NCBI RefSeq assembly: GCF_003589595.1
Contig: NW_020653900.1
Location: 2,779,477-2,843,476 of the forward strand
Length of the DNA stretch: 64,000 bases
Direction of reading: 5' to 3'
Origin: Hyposmocoma kahamanoa
Taxonomy: Eukaryota; Arthropoda; Insecta; Lepidoptera; Cosmopterigidae
Part shown: positions 23,801-33,890 of the stretch, piece after piece
Numbering within the stretch: position 1 is the stretch's first letter
How the letters are laid out: each line of letters opens with the position of its first letter
Translations under genes and position numbers: made by a program
Notes under the pieces: generated by a model
Told to the model about the DNA's origin: nothing
The model's database searches: none
The model's input: the letters and a program-made list of their open reading frames with translations, nothing else

Positions 23801-26800
23801 GGCTGTCGCCGGCGCCAATTGCCTCAACATTCCCATGATGAGAAGCAGGTATTTAATATTTTGTGGTCGCTAGATTGATTACGATTGGTAAAGATTAGAG
23901 CTTTAGTAGCAGTAGAGCTTCTTATGAAAGAGTTCGTCCAGGAATATACTGCCACCTTACCTAGCTCTGCCGCCAAGCAGTAATAATGTCAGCGTTACTC
24001 GAAATTTCGGTTTTGAAGGGTAAGGGTGCTGGTGAAATTACAGGCACATGGGTGATGAGCACTTTGCGAATAAAACCCTGAGTGGCACTGCAACTGTTAT
24101 GGACAGGCGTGTAGCTTACCATCAGGCGCACGACTTATTTGTCCCGTCAACCGATTTTATAAAAAAAAGTACTGCCACCTTACCTATCTCTCCCGCCAAG
24201 AAGTAATGTGAGCATTGCTACTGCGTTCCGGTTTGGATAGGGTAAGGGTACTGGTGAAATTACAAGCACATGGGACTTGTTAACTTAAGCCTCAGGGTGA
24301 CGGGCGCCGTGGCAATGCAGGTGCAGGATCTCGAGCATAGACAACGAGCTAGAAGACCCTCCCAGAAAATGGATCGACGTGGCTGGGAAATCCCATGATC
24401 CTAAACAAGTACCGGTACCTTCACGGACATTCTGTTAGGTTAGGTTATTTTTAAAAAGCCAAGATGTATTTCTTTGCGAAATGAAGCCTTATGTTTCCCC
24501 ACGTAATGCAACATAAAAGCTGAATTCTTATAATCTAGTTTTAAACTGGAAAAAAGTCTTAAAAATAAAAAGGAACCATGTAAAATGAAATGGAACTAAG
24601 CTGATGATGGTTGAATTCCAGTGAAATAATCAACGGCACACCGGTTTTCACGCTGTCGGGCGAGCGTATCGGAGAATCGCGGAACGCGGCACGATACGGC
24701 ATCAGCCTCGTCGTCGTCTCCAGGATTTTCATGGCCATACCCGGAATGAGTAAGTCTTGGTTTCACTAACACTACCACCTTTGCTGGGGCCAATGCCGTC
24801 TTTGCCTATGGTGCAGGGTGTGCGGCGCACTCACAACACATTCAAAGAACCTTCGTCGTTCACGACGCAAGAGAAATAAACGGGCAATTGCTTCCCAACA
24901 TCATTTATAATTGCGCCATTTGCACCCAAATTTCCGAGCACTGGGGAAAATATAACTGTTAAAATTCGTACAAAAGTCGTGATATTCAATAAAGTTAATA
25001 AGGTCAGTATGGGTAAGTGTGACATACTTTTTACGAAGTTTATTTTGAACATAAAATTCAAGCCATTTGAGGTTGAGGTTTCAACTTTTTCTATAGGCAA
25101 TATTTAATAAGGCTCATAATTGACTGAAAATAATATGTTTTATAAAATTTCAACATTAATAATTTATTATTAAGGTCTAAAACTGAAAGCACTACTACAC
25201 ACACACTTTACACTACTACACACTTTCCCGACGAACCGAGGCAAGTGTGACTTACATTGCTAACGCACGACACTATAACAATAACTATTTTTTATTGTAA
25301 AATGCAAAGATTATGTTACCTAAGTACAACAAGGAATCATGTGTCACTTACATAGGTTGCTTTAAGCATTTAAGAAAAAAAGTTATGAGTAAGTGTGTCA
25401 TACTGTGCTTCAGACAGAGGTAGAAAACCTTTTAAAAGAAAATTAAAAAGCCACTTTACTGGTGCTTAGAACATAATATAATAAAAGATTCTTGACCTGG
25501 TTTATAGTTTTTATAAGGGGTGATGAGATTATTCTCTTTTACTCTGATTTAAAAAAGTCCCTAGAGTCCGTTTAGATAAAAATACAACGGACTCGGCTAT
25601 GTATTCCGTTCACCGTACGACATGCACTAAAGATAAAAACGAGATTTAGTCACAGTGATACTTTCTGGCTGTTCTCTTCTTCCTTGAAACGCTAATCTCA
25701 AATGTCATCACTAGTTTTATCCAAAACAAAACTAAAATAATAAATTAATGTTTACCACCTCTGACTTGGGGCAAGTGCGACACATACTTACACTTACCGC
25801 AACTAAAGTGGGCACACTTCCCCGATCACCTAATTTTATGGTTACGTTTTTTAAATACACATAGAACTCATATTTTTCCAATCCAAGTGAAATAGTAATA
25901 TTAAGTTTAACAACTAAAAAAAGAACTTGCCTATACAAAATACCTTCTCTCGTCGAAATCACCAAAATTTCTGTGCCACATGTGAATTGAGATTCGTATA
26001 AAAAAAGTGACAGATTTCAAAATGACGATAGCCACGAAAATACCTAACAGAGCTATCTAAATTTAAAAGTGTGGATCAGTAGTACTTTTAATTACATTAA
26101 CAGTAATTTTCAGGAAAGGTTTTTGTACTCAATTTTGGTGACGATTTTTAATATTTAATTACTCGAATATAACATCGTAAAATATAAAAGAATATTTCAG
26201 GTGACCACACTCGAATATTAAATAATACTTCATGGTGATATTCTATAAATATTTAAATAAAAAGAAATTGTCACCAAAATTGAGTACAAAAAACTTACCT
26301 GAAAATTACCCTAAGTGCGTTTGCTCTTTGTATCACCCAAAAAAATAGGTACATAATATCTTAACTGGTATCGAAGGAATTTTTCTTTAATAAGTATTTT
26401 TCAAAGTGAGAAAGGACCCTAATTTTGTACAAAAACTTTAAATAATGACTAATTAAACTGAAATATTCTGCAATTATTACTGTTTAATAACAAAGTAATA
26501 TTAATATTTCACTTATTATAATATAGAATGTTGCTTTTTGACTTTGTTTTTCTTTTTGAAGCGGAATGCGCTCGTGGTTAATACCTAGAAGAAATTAAAA
26601 AAATATATGAAGATAGAATATGAAAGTATGTTTCTTTTTTTAATATTTCTTTATTTACAGTACTGTACAGTACAGACAGTACGCACAAATACCCATAGCT
26701 TCAGATCTGGTCGTTTTATCACTACAATCCATACTGTAAAAGTAGTTACATAGTAGATATTACGAAATGTTAAAAATGCCAAGGTTTCACATGTAAATTA

Positions 26801-28601
26801 TTTTAAAAATAAGGTACCTTCAAATTAGACACTTATAGAAGCGCCACAGTGGAGCCATTGTGGCGCTACAGCCGCGCCGTTACTAAAATTAGTGAGCTTC
26901 TAAACACTAAACGAAAGTTCGTAAGGCATTTTGTAGTTAGAAGTTCATTCAAATAACATGGTAGGTGGTTTACATACAACATTTTGATATAATGTATTCT
27001 TTAATTGTCATAGAGTCGTGGTTTTTTTAAACTTAACTTTTTGCATGGAAAATAAATTCTTATGCTATATAATTTTGGAACTATGTATACAGGGTTATTT
27101 GTAAAATAATAACCCTCACAGGACTGTATTATACAATTACTATCATCATAAACTACAACTTTTTAAATAATTAGTCAGATTTTACTTTCTTAAAAAAAAT
27201 TATTAAAGATCGCTCTAAACGGTAATAACTCTGTGCGGTAGCGAAAAGAAAGCACATACATAATTATTTTTAAGAATGACAGCATGCGGAAGGCGTTGCT
27301 AAAAATACAGATCTAAAATTTTAAAATTTATCGACTATCTGCGAGAAAGGCTTTGCCTAGTGCAGAAATCGTAGGAAATTCTCTGTACGCGATATACGCT
27401 ACAATTGAGTTGTGTTACCTGATTCTTTGCCGTACTTAAATTGTAATGTACCTACACAAGTTCATTTGTAAAAAGTGTCAGATACTAAAAAGAAACTTAA
27501 AAGTTCGTTTTTGGTAAATTTATAATGTTTTGTAAATAGTCATGGAACAACAGTTGTTTATATAATAATGTTAGTAATATAGTCCAGGAAGGTTGTTAGT
27601 AGTATGAAAATAAGCATGTATAACTGAACAGTGAAAAACCACGACTCTGGATGTTACTTTTTACGTGTCTACCGATTGCCTTAGTTAATTACTAAATATT
27701 ATATTCAAAATCTTGTGTATAAAGCGCGTTTTGCCCAACTAATTTAATTGTAATTGCAGTACTAACACCAATGGCGACGAATTTCGGCCTAAAACGCGGG
27801 TGGTTCCGCGGGGGAAGGCATTGGCTGATATTACCCTTCCAGCTGGCGTCGGTGGGATTCTGTGTCACCATCGCCACACCTCTCGGATGCGCCATGTTCC
27901 CACAACAAGCTACCTTTCCTGTGTCTAGATTGGAACCTGAATTGGCTGTAAGTAACTTTGTCCAGTTATACTTCGTTATAAGTGTAAGTTTTGTTCTTGA
28001 TTAGATTTTAAAATCTGGACTGTTAAGTTAAATTATGGCAACATTAATTAGCAAATAAATCTGAGGGCGTGTCAGTCAACATATTCGCCGAAGATGTTAG
28101 CTTATTCTATTTGAGATAACTTTATCCACGGGCAATACAATTTTATTCCTAACTTACTTTTATCACTTTTTGGATAGGCCAATTATATCTATCCACGAAA
28201 ATATGTTATTTAAAAAGTATCAAGAATAAGAAATAAGAAAAATTAAATCAAATGTAATAATCCTGCCTCTGTTAAAAGAAAACAGCGAAAAAAGAACATT
28301 AAAAATAAAATGACAGCATAACATGTCATCTGACATTTTTTACTTGTTTCTTTAATGTATTAGGTTCATCAACAGCTGTTATCAATTACATGTTTAATTT
28401 ATATAGATAAGAGGCTTGAAAAGATTCACAAGTAATAACAGACTCAACTGCCAATGTAACTAAATTTTACCAGAATACAAGTATTATCATTCTGGCACAA
28501 TGTTATTACTATATACTTAAATTCACATGCTTCCGTGTTATTTTCAGAAAATTGCCAGAAGCAAAAACGTGGACACTGTAGTATACAACAAGGGTTTGTA
28601 A
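8869..28601 (+). CDS. Sfxn: sideroflexin (SFXN1/2/3-type mitochondrial carrier), 8 coding exons, isoform A
   Basis: Exons: 8869-9017, 16675-16829, 17731-17848, 18502-18577, 23763-23848, 24622-24749, 27760-27947 and 28548-28601. Every junction is GT-AG, the phases agree, and the product is 317 residues (human SFXN1 is about 322). Family hallmarks are [11 protein letters not shown] (9-19), HPDTGEK (76-82), FYRT followed by [19 protein letters not shown] (177-190), and a C-terminal NKGL. Sideroflexins are multi-pass inner mitochondrial membrane proteins; SFXN1 imports serine for one-carbon metabolism. The sequence does not let me choose between SFXN1/3 and SFXN2. The ATG at 8869 sits seven bases after an acceptor, implying an upstream noncoding exon. 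Introns 1 and 4 are swollen by a Gypsy element and a mariner. Exons 7-8 have a downstream alternative pair (33986-35211). Confidence 0.93.
9018..11552 (+). other. sideroflexin intron 1, 5' part
   Basis: This is mostly AT-rich sequence with no recognised coding. A locally GC-rich patch (about 10240-10580) and a TTC-rich stretch at 11248-11280 are visible. At 11310-11390 a stretch (CCGTGAAGTTACAGTTCGG) has a diverged relative at about 16240-16290, beyond the Gypsy element. That suggests one older LINE-like fragment split or flanked by the insertion. Confidence 0.5.
11553..11672 (+). repeat. 5' LTR of the Gypsy element
   Basis: 120 bp, beginning TGTTATGTATG and ending TATTTAACA, with an AATAAA signal near its middle. 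It is unusually short for a Gypsy LTR. Confidence 0.93.
11716..12636 (+). CDS. gag: Gypsy Gag polyprotein
   Basis: A 306-residue frame starting at the ATG at 11716, 43 bp after the 5' LTR. It has an all-helical capsid-like region, then an alanine-rich linker around residues 176-195. Two CCHC zinc knuckles follow: [14 protein letters not shown] and [14 protein letters not shown], each C-x2-C-x4-H-x4-C. These bind genomic RNA in Gag proteins. The frame runs into the start of the protease region and then stops. The stop is caused by a 5-bp tandem duplication at 12615-12624, so Gag and Pol were probably one continuous frame in the parent element. An upstream in-frame TTG at 11707 is unlikely to be used. 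Confidence 0.9.
   Translation: MANISAQFGILNSFDHNTHTWKTYKGRIGQYFVANNFNESTDPEGKRRKAILQSALTEGTYKLATDLTLPKEIDDVPYEDLLNLLDTHFTPKSVGFGERHNFYAAAQQVGETHSQWAARLRGLTAKCGFLNVEEALRDKFIMGLLPGREKEELYAKDLAGLTLAKVVETAENHVRARSAAAASSAAGGAGLASASHDQLFKISNNGNRGSVGKVKCSVCGFTNHKSSECKFANYVCKKCHVKGHLRKMCSKVNYVKVDCGGQGEDDESDDGELYYIRSFRGAPMVETVLIKNRPFQFEIDSAVGQQ
12609..16019 (+). CDS. pol: Gypsy Pol (protease, RT, RNase H, integrase), catalytically damaged
   Basis: The frame is open from 12609; residue numbers here count from 12642 (1125 residues). The protease active-site region lies at the broken Gag-Pol junction. Reverse transcriptase has the catalytic LLDD (D274, D275, bases 13461-13466). RNase H has TVDAS (D421). 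Integrase has an HHCC zinc domain ending CDVC (C689, C692) and a DD35E core with the second Asp at 775 and the Glu at 811, exactly 35 residues between. The first core residue is Tyr720 (codon TAT, 14799-14801) where the family has Asp, so integrase should be inactive. After integrase comes a long Pro/Ser-rich tail (around residues 970-1060) and an acidic end. This copy probably cannot transpose on its own. Confidence 0.9.
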   Translation, partial: NRQCSGSTVTVVSEVLYKTHFKDVPLSNTMKQLMTYNGKKIECVGIFRLPISYAGQTHVIVFYVIRDGGPPLLGRDFISAFNLQLVPVNFCVDSVPPVELLQQQYSELFSDKLGTFNKYKIKLLLKDNAKPVFCKARPVAFALRDKVNHEIDRLVRLGIIEPVEHSEYASPIVPVLKKNGSVRLCADYSRTINKQLQVEKYPLPTTSELFSKIHGGQHFSKLDLSMAYNQFVLDNESKNLTCINTNRGLYTFSRLVFGLASAPSIFQRAIEGVLSGLDGVLCLLDDILVTGKDWKEHLERLNAVLKRLQDAGLTLQKEKCRFFQDKVHYLGYIITKDGLKKAPEKIKAMVEAPVPKNVSELQSFLGLINYYRNFVRNASAILSPLYELLKKGCKWDWNEVHDTAFREIKKVMTSEQVLTHFDSSATIILTVDASPKGLGAILSQIGKDGVERPLSFMSRTLNAAERRYAQIQKEATAIIYGVRRFHQYLYGRSEPFILRTDHKPLLSISVGPHKGIPEMSANRLQRYALFLSSYNYKIEYVRSADNSADYLSRASLPREVHECACTEQCKCCDCEVAYDRATYVCFVVDGSMPVTLHRLREETKSDIVLRLVINCIMKGWPPKVDDIRLKPYHLCRSQLSYENGCVMRGHKVVIPASLHQTMLKELHSSHLGIVKTKGEARSRFWFPGIDQAVETMIGTCDVCIQLRPSPPRAPLTPWEYPARSFDRIHIYFLGPIKGCVYLVAVDAHTKWVEVYNMKTSTSSAAVILKLCEFMSRFGVPKTIVSDNGTAFCSREFELFCSTNGISHMTSPVYHPSSNGQAESFVKIVKRGIKSCLLLDLNAGDTWTKLLKYLMDYRNSVNTTTGLSPAQLVFGHKLRSRLDLIDPNSSAPSPPPSPDIINNQQCTRNKEGKTRVKKLKKNDIVLYKKFINKTKYTWCKGIVQKKLGNVLYLVKDIDSSEMYKRHINQLMLYKGTSNNYWDSVHSSNVNLPVASPPPPLPPPQSPPPPPPPSSPLSSLTPLSSSEPLSLSPESPEPQVELPSPNIASQSASGRRAELYVPSDSPWSGEDEYASGTLQRDDEMLADSVCATARQSNSDDEFYEAEAEVDTRDKPQGPGVVPKRLLRPRPIVSYKKYF
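16059..16178 (+). repeat. 3' LTR of the Gypsy element
   Basis: 120 bp, differing from the 5' LTR by two transitions (A/G at LTR position 29 and C/T at position 89). It is preceded by a polypurine run at 16048-16058. Confidence 0.93.
16432..16510 (+). mobile_element. LINE 3'-end remnant in sideroflexin intron 1
   Basis: After an A-run, GGTGTGCATGCTTCATTGTC and AAATGCGCAATTTATAAAAA match the 3' end of the LINE fragment on the minus strand at about 36560-36620. The same 3' end therefore sits beside both the real exon 2 and its inverted copy. Confidence 0.55.
17946..18262 (+). mobile_element. RTE-type LINE, 3' end fragment
   Basis: Translated pieces read [35 protein letters not shown] and VLERRPRTG, the conserved C-terminal end of lepidopteran RTE reverse transcriptases. 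It ends in a TGATGATGATA tail typical of RTE. It lies in sideroflexin intron 3, is 5'-truncated and has frame breaks. A second copy is at 42780-43450. Confidence 0.75.
18892..20011 (+). pseudogene. mariner transposase pseudogene
   Basis: The N-terminal DNA-binding half reads from the ATG at 18892, with a frameshift near 19020 and stops near 19254 and 19437. The catalytic half ends at the TAA at 20009-20011. The D34D triad is mostly lost. The first Asp is Gly (codon 19368-19370, ITGGETW). The second is Asn (19712-19714, in [11 protein letters not shown]). The third survives (19817-19819, APGDFYLFP). Spacing between the second and third is the expected 34. A hairpin at 19471-19523 inserts extra bases into the coding region. 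It cannot encode an active transposase. Confidence 0.88.
19471..19523. repeat. perfect 24-bp-arm hairpin inside mariner transposase
   Basis: GCGTGCAAAGCCTCTAAGCG plus four bases (19471-19494) is repeated as its exact complement at 19500-19523, with a 5-base loop. The left arm is transposase coding sequence (ASKRM region). The right arm is extra, so this is a local inverted duplication, probably made by template switching. Confidence 0.8.
20640..20802. repeat. family E foldback-type element, left end eroded
   Basis: It is rich in GATGCAATCGCGCG-type subrepeats and ends in AAATCGCCGTGTGTAACCGC followed by TC, then TTA. It matches the better-preserved copy at 23278-23510 and a degraded one ending at 29475. 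Confidence 0.6.
21266..21551. mobile_element. GC-rich MITE with TAA target duplication
   Basis: Inverted ends GGCTGCCTTTCCACCAGAGA (21266) and its complement (ending 21551) match for about 24 bp. They are flanked by TAA on both sides (21263-21265 and 21552-21554). The interior is GC-rich, repeats GCGAGG-like motifs and does not encode a protein. The 3-bp TAA duplication fits PIF/Harbinger-type non-autonomous elements. Confidence 0.8.
22500..22735 (+). repeat. degenerate tandem repeat
   Basis: Four to five diverged units share TTTTCATTTGAGTAGATATTT-like cores spaced about 30-65 bp apart (near 22537, 22566, 22607, 22654 and 22708). It is non-coding, in sideroflexin intron 4. Confidence 0.5.
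23278..23510. mobile_element. family E MITE with internal subrepeats and TAA duplication
   Basis: Inverted ends GAGTGGTTACAAACGGCGAC and complement (ending GTGTGTAACGGCTC at 23510) are flanked by TAA (23275-23277, 23511-23513). The interior is an array of diverged GATGCAATCGCG / GATACAAACGCG units in both orientations. There is no coding capacity. Confidence 0.75.
23902..24320 (+). repeat. two tandem family A repeats in sideroflexin intron 5
   Basis: A near-complete copy (23902-24170) is followed at once by a second partial copy (24165-24320) restarting at ACTGCCACCTTACCTATCTC. Both are non-coding. Confidence 0.65.
26103..26309. repeat. 207-bp foldback element
   Basis: GTAATTTTCAGGAAAGGTTT at the left and its imperfect complement ending GAAAATTAC at the right give about 40-bp arms, including GTACTCAATTTTGGTGAC. 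A relative lacking one arm lies near 42530. It is non-coding. Confidence 0.7.
26812..26890 (+). repeat. half of a family C element
   Basis: It contains CCTTCAAATTAGACACTTAT followed by AGAAGCGCCACAG, as in the complete element at 34354-34826, but the matching right end is absent. Confidence 0.45.
27012..27648. repeat. 637-bp segment bounded by 15-bp inverted repeats
   Basis: AGAGTCGTGGTTTTT (27012-27026) and its exact complement (27634-27648) could be the ends of a non-autonomous DNA element ending 110 bp before exon 7. The interior shows no coding potential and includes a small AGGGTTATT/AATAACCCT hairpin near 27090-27115. Confidence 0.4.
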
Positions 28602-28870
28602 ACGTAAAACCAAACAAGCACGAGCTTCGTAGACGTCCTAACTATATTAACTACTTCAAGAGTTCATGGTAGATAGGAAAATATCATTACGGAATTGAAC
28701 AGAAATTTTCATGCGGTCTTCCCTAGAACGGTTACACTTTGGACACCGATACAAACGCACATTTGTGACATACAAAATAGGTGCGCAGCGCCTGGGTTTT
28801 AACCCAGCGTTAACAAAGCGTTTAACGTAACGTAACGTAACGCCCGAAATCGCGGGCAAAACTATTTACA

Positions 28871-28876
28871 AATAAA
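28871..28876 (+). terminator. candidate polyadenylation signal of sideroflexin isoform A
   Basis: An AATAAA lies 270 bp after the isoform A stop codon, in AT-rich sequence. Position and consensus are the only support. Confidence 0.3.
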
Positions 28877-30750
28877 TATTTATTGTTTTGAACGAGTTTT
28901 GTTCAAGTTTAATGATATTAATACAAAATGGTTATTGCTTTCTAGACGATTCGATTTGCCTTTCTATTGAAATAAATCGATACAAAAAATCTTGCATATG
29001 CACTTGAATCGATCATAATAAAAATTGAATCGTAATGTGCACCCTTAGCAGTGAGAATCCAAAGGATTGCAAGGTGGGTATTATGTGAAGTTGCCGCTTT
29101 TTCGTCTAAAAAAGATTTTTTGTGTCAAAATTTGTAATAAGTATACAAGTATTTAAAATTCCGTATTCACTGTTTCGAGCAGAATTGGGATAAACCTGGT
29201 TAAAACCCGTGCGAGTTAATTGGGTTTTAACACACTGCCCATCTCTGATCGCTGCTTAAGCGTGATGCCACACGGGCGTTGCCGGTGCGTTGCGTGCGAT
29301 ACGAGCTGTTCCGTCGACGCGCGCTGTTTTAACGCAGCGTGTGGCATGTCGTTCTGATATATACGTAGTACGACGCAGCTGCGATGACGCAACGTGTAAC
29401 GTACGAGGACTAGCGACTGCATCGCGACTTACTCGCTGCAGACGCGCTGCTAAAAGTCTCCGTGTGTAACCGCTCTAAAATGCATTGAGTTGCTGCTATA
29501 GAGATATAAATAGTTTTGTAGTTAAAGACAACTTCTATAGCTTAATGTGTGGCTGATTGTACCTATGACAACACGGTGAAATAGGGCTTCAGTGGACTTA
29601 TCTTTGAAGGGAAAAAAATAGAACACTGTAACATTTATCTTATATATATGTAACATTAACATTATCAAAGTATAATTGAACTTTGAAACACCCTGTACAT
29701 TTACCTCTAAAGATGGACGGCACCATGTAGAGATTTAGATTGAACAATATACCAACTAATTCTAGTCCAACCTCTTCGTATATAAGACCCGTGTTCAGCA
29801 GAGCATTGATTGTGTCACTATAAATAAAATAAGAGCCGGTCAGCAAAAGGTACCGGACTACCTTTTATTTTGTTTGTGGGTAGTAATAGAAGCTCCGAAA
29901 AGTAAATTGAAAATAAGCTTATTCAAGATAATACGATAAGCATTGCGTTAGGGTCACGGGCCGTGAGAAAAGTGGCTGTGGTTCGGAACCTCTGTTATTT
30001 CCCTATATTTATTAAGAAATGTTAAATAAGTTAGTTAGAAATATTATTTCAATTAGCAACATGTTCTGTACAGTGTAAATTTTAAACGATACTTAAGAAA
30101 AAAATTTAAATGTCTATGATTAACGCATATTAAAATAATATTCCAAAACCTATATTATTTACATTCCATATAAATTGTGATAAGTTTTTTTGTTTTTATT
30201 GATCATATATTTTACTGTTTTTTAATGAATGTCTTATTAATTTTATACTCAAATATACAATTAAAGGTATAATTGATCTGATTGATTTATTTAAGTAAGT
30301 ACATTTTGTTCAAAATGTAAAGATTGTTTTTAATACCTTTAATTAATACAGCTGAGGATGTAATACCATAATATAATAAGTATACAGTGTAACTCTATTA
30401 AAATGTAGCAGCAAGGCTTTTACACATCAGCGAATGCTGATTTTTTTTACCATAACGCTGATTTCGCAGCTGTGCATATTTCTATTTAATGAATTATCTA
30501 ATCTACGATCCATGTATAAAAACATTCATATGTAAGTACTGCGTTTGACAAAGGTTATTTCAATACAGCACGAGAATATTGTTATGAATATCTTATTTTT
30601 TCAAATTATGTTTACTACTTGTAGGTACAACTAAAATTATAATGTGATAACCCTGCGCTCCGATGTGTAGGCATTGACGCGCCGCGCGCCGTCCGTAAGA
30701 GTTGCACCAATTGTCTTATTTTATACTATGGTAAAATAATGTCACCGTCT

Positions 30751-30999
30751 CGACTGTATACTGGCAACTGGTACTATCTCAATTTTGACAACTTTACATT
30801 GACTTTACAGGCGAAGAAAATAATTGTTTGCGTCGTTTATATAGCATCTGATTTATTAAATAAAAAAATTTTTTAAACCATTTTATTTATTTAATGAATC
30901 AGATGCTATATAAATGACGCAAACAATTCTTTTCTTCACCTGTAAAGTCAATGTAAAGTTGTCAAAATTGAGATAGTACCGTTTGCCAGTTCACAGTCG
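30751..30999. mobile_element. 249-bp long-arm foldback element
   Basis: Left arm CGACTGTATACTGGCAACTG onward and right arm are complementary over roughly 115 bp with few mismatches, separated by a short T/A-rich loop (about 30865-30880). If transcribed it would form a long, nearly continuous hairpin. There is no coding capacity. Confidence 0.85.
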
Positions 31000-31794
31000 A
31001 ATTCTGTGTTTCACGGAAGCTACAAATTAGGGCCATTAAAAACTAGAGTGAATAGATATTTACTAAAGATATTTGTGTCGATTGTGTTCGATCAAATCAA
31101 AATTATTCGAACAGCACCCGATAACCGGTGGGTCACGGGCCTCTATCAGTTTAGAGTTCCGATCATTTTTATTTCACAAACGCGTGTCATGCTCGCAATA
31201 TTCTACTTTATGGTTTTAATTTCAGAGGTTTTTCAACAGTCTGGTATATATTATTGGTATCCCGATCATTCACATGAAGTCCCTTTGATCCGATCACATT
31301 ACGCATTGGTCATGATCGACCTAGGTCATCAGAATTGATCGCAGGACTAATTTACTAGACAAACGCGTAACATCATCAGTCGTTTCGCTTAGTGTCAAGT
31401 GAGATAACAGTGAAGCGTTCGTCTATTTAACATCGTAAAATAAGTTGTTGATATTCCTATATGGAGATGCAATATGACTCAATTTATATAATATGTTATT
31501 GTACATGGCATAATGAACTTTACCGTCAATTATGTAACTTACAAACGGCAACGCTAGTGACACCACGGGAAATGCAGAAGTCGCCATGTATAACCACTTT
31601 AAGGCAGCAAATACACAAAAAAGCACTTGGAAATCACACTGTAGAAGCCATAGTTGGTTTTTTGAGATCTTTGTAGTGAAACCGGGTACCCCGAGTACCG
31701 ATTTGCCTCGTTATTAATTACTAATCCTGTCATTCGAATAACAAATTAGTAAGTAACCTGCTTATTTTCGTATTCGAATGATCTGAATGATCAT

Positions 31795-31942
31795 TCCTTT
31801 ATTTGTATGGCCTACATTTATTTCTCTCGTGCGTTTGGGTGTAATTTATGGTTGTCTATTTGTGTGTCCATGGCAGCCGCGACACAGGGTTTCCCTAGTG
31901 CGGGCTTATGTCAAGTGCGTGCGTTATTATTATTATTACCAA
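31795..31942 (+). repeat. tRNA-derived SINE, 5'-truncated
   Basis: It contains the body TGTATGGCCTACATTTATTT through GACACAGGGTTTCCCTAGTG and a TTATTATTATT tail, matching the full copies at 45422 and 61467. The tRNA-like head is missing. Confidence 0.75.
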
Positions 31943-32890
31943 TCCATAGATTCTATAAAGCATTTCTGCCTAGCCCTCTCTGACATACGAAAATCGTAAA
32001 TGTAAAGAATGAAAACTGTAAAACAAAATACCGTAATGTGACGGGGACAGGGATATTTTGATATAACTTGGTGAATGGTTCGGAGTTTTTCCGATATAAT
32101 CCTTCGATTCGTGCACCCGACCTAATGACAGCAAGGGCATTCGGTATCGGGGATCATTCGACTCGAGTCGATTGATTGTGCTTGGATTCTACTTAGGCGA
32201 ATGATTTGCCCATTCGAATGATTAGTATTAGTAATATTCAAAGTCGCGCATCGCTAGTACCCCGTGCTGTCATATTCTGATATTTAATTTCACGATTAAC
32301 GCCGTTACTGTCTATGCACGGGTTAAAAAACATTAAACATTCCAAGGTGCAAATTAAACTGCCATTTTTAAGGTTCTACTGCTAAGCTGTGGACCTTCGT
32401 GAATCTTGTTAACTGTACATAAAACTTTTAATGAAAGTGCGGTCAATTCCTAAAGCTTGACAATAATGTTAGAATATATATATCAATGATTAATTATTTT
32501 GTAAATTTACGTTCTGTATTTTAACTATAAAGTAATTAAAGAATAATATTATTCAAAGTAAATAATTTATGTTCAATAGTAAGCTATAGACCAATGAGTT
32601 TAATTCTTTTTTGTATCCAATACTTACGTCCAAGCCAAACAAATGTTTCTTTAAAAATATTTGTCTATTTAGATAATAATCTGTATTGTCTTGTTGTCTT
32701 TGCAATTTTTTCTTATAAGCAATGTGACATTGTTATTGCTCCAAAAATAATGAAATATTTAAGGGTAATGTACAAAATAAATGTGTATTTGTTATCAAAT
32801 TTTCTTTATTTTTTATCTGTAATTAGAGTTTTTTCTCTATGTTGTTGTTCCCTATGTTTGATCTGCATACGTATCCTCAATATTGTTTCT

Positions 32891-33152
32891 AACCGACTTC
32901 AAAAAAGGAGGAGTTTGATATTCGAATGTCTTTTTTAGTGACATTTGTGAACCGATTTCGGTGATGCGATGATATTTTGTTGAAAAGGGGTTAGTGTTCA
33001 GGAGTGGTCTTATTCAAATTTGAAGAAAATATTACACCTCCAAGGGTGGCGAATTTGTGGATAAATCTGATTTATTGAATTTCACCTATTTTTCAACCGA
33101 TTCCAATAAAACTTGGCAGATAAATTCTACAAACTTTTGAAGTCGGTTTTTT
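32891..33152 (+). repeat. family B element with both inverted ends
   Basis: It begins AACCGACTTCAAAAAAGGAG and ends TTTTGAAGTCGGTT, a 13-bp inverted pair. It is the clearest complete family B copy and is non-coding. Confidence 0.65.
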
Positions 33153-33550
33153 TTAATAAAAATTTTTTTTTTTATTATCGCGCCTAGTTGGTTCCGCATA
33201 CATAATTCCAAAAACGATTCCCAAGCGTTAAAAACATCAGTATGGCAAGAAAATGGATTTGCGTAGCACAAAGTCAAACATGTTTCTGTGCGAACAAGCT
33301 AACGATTTGTCAAATAATCGATTATTATCTCAATGCGATTGATCGATGGATCATTAAGTCGAATGACGTTGGTTGAATGTGGATTAAAATTAGTACAATA
33401 AATAAAAATTACTTTATTTATGTTATGAAATGAAGAAATTTAATCATTATGGCTTTAGTAATAATCAGTACTTTGACATGCCATGTCCGAGAATTAATTA
33501 AATTAAAAAAGATACACGTTTTGTACAGTTTTCTTTTATGATATGTAGTG

Positions 33551-33890
33551 ACGGGACGAACCACTCGTGCTCCTGGTGGTAAGCGACACGCCTGTGCACA
33601 ACAGTTGCAGTGCCACTTAGGGTCGTATTCAGAACTCTACTCAGTGCTCAAGTCAGGACTTGAGTATTGCAGTGAGCACTGAAAATCACACTCAAGTCCT
33701 TGCCATTAGGGTCGTATTTCCAGTGCTTGAAATCATACTCAAGTCTGCTCAAATCCTGACTTGAGCATTGAGTACAGTTCTAAAATACGACCCTTAGAGC
33801 ATTAAATCACAAAGATGTGAGGGGCACTGCCATTGTGCCCGTCACCCTGAGACACAAGTTGACAAGTCCTATGTGCCTCTTCATGACCAA
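33551..33890 (-). repeat. family A repeat split by a MITE
   Basis: Read on the minus strand, family A landmarks appear at 33794-33890 and continue at 33551-33619. The break falls exactly at the MITE 33620-33793 with TTA on both sides. The MITE is therefore younger than the family A copy. Confidence 0.75.
33620..33793. mobile_element. family M MITE (dimeric foldback), TTA duplication
   Basis: 174 bp beginning GGGTCGTATTCAGAACTCTA and ending in the complement, flanked by TTA (33617-33619, 33794-33796). The interior contains a second terminal-like motif (TTAGGGTCGTATTTCC), so the element looks like two foldback units end to end. Other copies are at 36029-36146 (shortened), 41087-41260 and 55441-55615. 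Confidence 0.85.

Larger units (their letters stand above)
24750..27759 (+). other. sideroflexin intron 6
   Basis: 3 kb of AT-rich sequence without recognised coding. Between 25000 and 25800 a motif AAGTGTGACATAC recurs four times with variation. It also holds a foldback element (26103-26309), half of a family C element (26812-26890) and a long-spaced inverted pair (27012-27648). In isoform B this intron would extend to 33985. Confidence 0.5.

Noticed and set aside
31006..31338. 110-codon plus-strand frame
   Set aside because: The start overlaps a LINE-tail-like KTRVNRYL piece and the rest has no family features; it is not supported as a gene.
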